A stretch of 40,928 bases of DNA from an uncultured Mycoplasmatota bacterium (GTDB lineage Bacteria > Bacillota_I > Bacilli_A > RF39 > UBA660): positions 1 through 40,928 of the forward strand of contig CAOKAG010000007.1 in assembly GCA_948466395.1 (NCBI GenBank), given 5' to 3'. Each line of letters opens with the position of its first letter. The first letter of the stretch is position 1. The position numbers and the translations under genes were made by a program. Under the pieces are notes generated by a model, which did no database searches, was not told the DNA's origin, and was given only the letters and a program-made list of their open reading frames with translations. Positions 39,917 through 40,928 of the stretch are shown one piece after another.

Positions 39917-40077
39917 TATAAATCTTCCTCAATTGTTACCAATGCATTAAGTATTGCATTAATCTTATTGATTTCTTTTGAAATGTTTTCGATTGGTTCC
40001 TCTTCGGTTATGCCAACTGTTATTCTTATATTTTTAATATTTTCTTCAATACGTGTTAATTTTTCAGATACATTCAT
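39916..40077 (-). CDS. Small phage coiled-coil protein, 53 residues
   Basis: MNVSEKLTRIEENIKNIRITVG at the start and a KINAILNALVTIEEDL end. Mostly helical, acidic. TAA overlaps the ATG of the head-closure gene. The C-terminal motif is shared with the 30359 tail protein. No function assigned. Confidence 0.6.
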   Translation of the reverse strand: MNVSEKLTRIEENIKNIRITVGITEEEPIENISKEINKINAILNALVTIEEDL

Positions 40078-40298
40078 ACAACATCATTCCCCACAATCCT
40101 ACTTAAAATAGCATTAGCTTCATTCTCTGTAATATCTTGAATAATATCACTATTTTCGCCTAAAATATGATTTATTTTAATTTTAATATCAGCAGTAAGC
40201 CATCCAACTATAATTGAAGTTCTAACTCTTCCAAGTATCCATTTTAGATAGGTAGGAATACTTTTATACTTAAGCAAATAATTAGATATTTTTTTCAT
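40074..40298 (-). CDS. Hypothetical phage protein, 74 residues
   Basis: Basic N-terminal half (KKISNYLLKYKSIPTYLKWILGRVRTS), acidic C-terminal half (DITENEANAILSRIVG). Overlaps the next gene by 4 bp, so it is in the structural operon. No family recognised. Confidence 0.6.
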   Translation of the reverse strand: MKKISNYLLKYKSIPTYLKWILGRVRTSIIVGWLTADIKIKINHILGENSDIIQDITENEANAILSRIVGNDVV

Positions 40299-40307
40299 AC
40301 CTTACAC

Positions 40308-40472
40308 CTAATTTTGAGCATACCATTGGCCTTTATAAAAGATAAATAATATTCCAGTATCTACCTCGACACAAGTTGAACCATCGCCTATTCCTTCTGT
40401 AATTTTATTATCAGTAGACAAACAAATATAATCACGTCTGTTTGTACTTGTATAATCACATCTTACCATCAT
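40308..40472 (-). CDS. Small phage protein, 54 residues
   Basis: Starts at ATG 40472 (or 40469), with GGAGG upstream in the end of the connector gene, which it overlaps by 17 bp. MVRCDYTSTNRRDYICLSTD and a FIFYKGQWYAQN end; three Cys. Beta-rich appearance. Function unknown; such short ORFs after the connector are common in this phage type. Confidence 0.6.
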   Translation of the reverse strand: MMVRCDYTSTNRRDYICLSTDNKITEGIGDGSTCVEVDTGILFIFYKGQWYAQN

Positions 40473-40728
40473 TATAACCTCCATTTTTATATGCTAATTG
40501 TATTACTCTTTGATAAAAATATGGGCTTAAAGTAGTTCCACCACTTCCATAATTCCAAAGATCTGCAACACCTCTTGTAATTAACCCAGCACTTAAATCG
40601 TCTTCTACAATACTTTCATCAATGCCGCCCTCAATAAGGAATTGTTTAACCTCATCAATATATCCTTGTATGGTAGTATCTTGATAAGTTCCTGTGATCC
40701 CTAAATTAGCTTTTACTTTTTCGAGCAT
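40456..40728 (-). CDS. Phage head-tail connector (gp6-like)
   Basis: A 90-residue helical protein of the gp6-like connector family: LEKVKANLGITGTYQDTTIQGYIDEVKQFL then ITRGVADLWNYGSGG. Length, pattern and place at the start of the neck genes agree. Forms the ring below the portal. Confidence 0.82.
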   Translation of the reverse strand: MLEKVKANLGITGTYQDTTIQGYIDEVKQFLIEGGIDESIVEDDLSAGLITRGVADLWNYGSGGTTLSPYFYQRVIQLAYKNGGYNDGKM

Positions 40729-40737
40729 AAAAAACCT

Positions 40738-40928
40738 CTATTCTTCTGAAGATGTTTTTTTATTATTTTTTTTACTCTTTTTTAAATCCTCATTTTCGAT
40801 TGCAATTGATTCAGTCTCTTCTGCTGTTTCATCATTTTTATTGTTAGTTTGTTCTACATCATCTTTTGAATCTTCATTTTCGATTGCAATTGATTCAGTC
40901 TCTTCTGCTGTTTCATCATTTTTATTGT
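40738..40928 (-). CDS. C-terminal end of a phage head-region protein with acidic repeats (partial)
   Basis: Only the last 62 codons are present; the gene enters from the right edge and stops at 40738. Two nearly identical copies of a 28-residue acidic unit (NKNDETAEETESIAIENED plus a short linker) are followed by a lysine-rich KKSKKNNKK segment and TSSEE. It is disordered-looking. By position it could be the capsid protein tail or a head decoration/accessory protein; which one cannot be told. Confidence 0.6.
   Translation of the reverse strand, partial: NKNDETAEETESIAIENEDSKDDVEQTNNKNDETAEETESIAIENEDLKKSKKNNKKTSSEE
40787..40928 (-). repeat. 84-bp tandem DNA repeat in the partial head gene
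   Basis: 40787-40844 and 40871-40928 differ at one base in 58, with a period of 84 bp (28 codons, in frame). The near-identity means a recent duplication. The array may continue beyond the window. Confidence 0.85.

Larger units (their letters stand above)
27592..40928 (-). mobile_element. Siphovirus prophage, late structural and lysis region (partial)
   Basis: A continuous minus-strand block, high to low coordinates: an unidentified head-region gene, connector, head closure, gp10-like, tail completion, major tail protein, G/GT, tape measure, Dit, Gp37-like, tail protein, BspA-repeat protein, membrane protein, holin, endolysin, terminator. This is the standard order of long-tailed non-contractile phages. 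Genes look intact. Integrase, lysogeny control, terminase and capsid would lie beyond the right edge. Confidence 0.9.

Noticed and set aside
1-40928. Mollicute code with TGA as Trp
   Set aside because: TGA is used as a stop in overlapping gene pairs and Trp residues in conserved motifs are encoded by TGG.
1-40928. CRISPR array or toxin-antitoxin pair
   Set aside because: No regularly spaced direct repeats with unique spacers were seen. The small XRE gene has no toxin partner in the window.

Overview
The window is AT-rich DNA from a low-GC Gram-positive-type bacterium. TGA serves as a normal stop (for example the 4996 and 40074 stops), so the standard bacterial code applies. Strong Shine-Dalgarno sites, TTGACA/TATAAT promoters, a SipW-type signal peptide and the gene content suggest a Bacilli/Erysipelotrichia-like lineage, possibly the RF39/Mycoplasmatota-related gut clades. 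That placement is inference. Nearly all genes are on the minus strand.

Layout. (1) 1-400: a truncated secreted-protein gene with a SipW-type signal peptide, divergent from a small XRE regulator; the shared promoter is covered by repeated palindromes. (2) 412-14.3 kb: chromosomal housekeeping genes. They comprise a flavoprotein pair (NAD(P)H:ferredoxin-type reductase plus phytoene-desaturase-like oxidoreductase), a ferritin-like diiron protein, RluA and RlmI-like RNA-modifying enzymes, an ASCH + transglutaminase-like fusion, a 739-residue coiled-coil protein, a FAD/Rieske oxidoreductase, a family-6 DNA glycosylase, MutY, an N-formylglutamate-amidohydrolase-like protein and several unknowns. 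(3) 14.36-19.3 kb: a five-gene metal operon (CadC/SmtB-type ArsR repressor, Zn/Cd-type HMA peptide, Zn/Cd P1B ATPase, Cu P1B ATPase, CopZ-like HMA peptide) behind a promoter whose spacer is a perfect operator palindrome. (4) 19.37-21.6 kb: a membrane protein, then an RdgB-like / divergent peptide deformylase / zinc-ribbon operon. The zinc-ribbon gene carries a frameshift that hides a metallothionein-like tail.

(5) 21.8-27.3 kb: a graveyard of mobile and truncated genes. Two minus-strand fragments of a large serine recombinase lie in the correct order on either side of an intact AraC/GyrI regulator + ABC exporter cassette. A 5'-truncated PfkB kinase, a broken IS4-like transposase and a transglutaminase-like gene with a late frameshift adjoin it. 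(6) 27.6 kb to the window end: the late half of a siphovirus prophage, read right to left: connector, head closure, gp10-like, tail terminator, major tail protein, tail chaperones G/GT with a textbook -1 frameshift signal, tape measure, Dit, Gp37-like tail protein, tail/baseplate protein, BspA-repeat tail protein, holin, endolysin. Its integrase and packaging genes are outside the window.

The most notable items are the interrupted recombinase cassette, the cluster of single-base A/T-run indels at 20.2-27.2 kb, the combined Zn/Cd-Cu efflux operon with its operator, the XRE/SipW-type control region, the hidden Cys-rich tail, the phage -1 frameshift signal and the repeat-built phage tail proteins. 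I did not find a clearly novel defence or signalling system; the candidates are scored in the findings.
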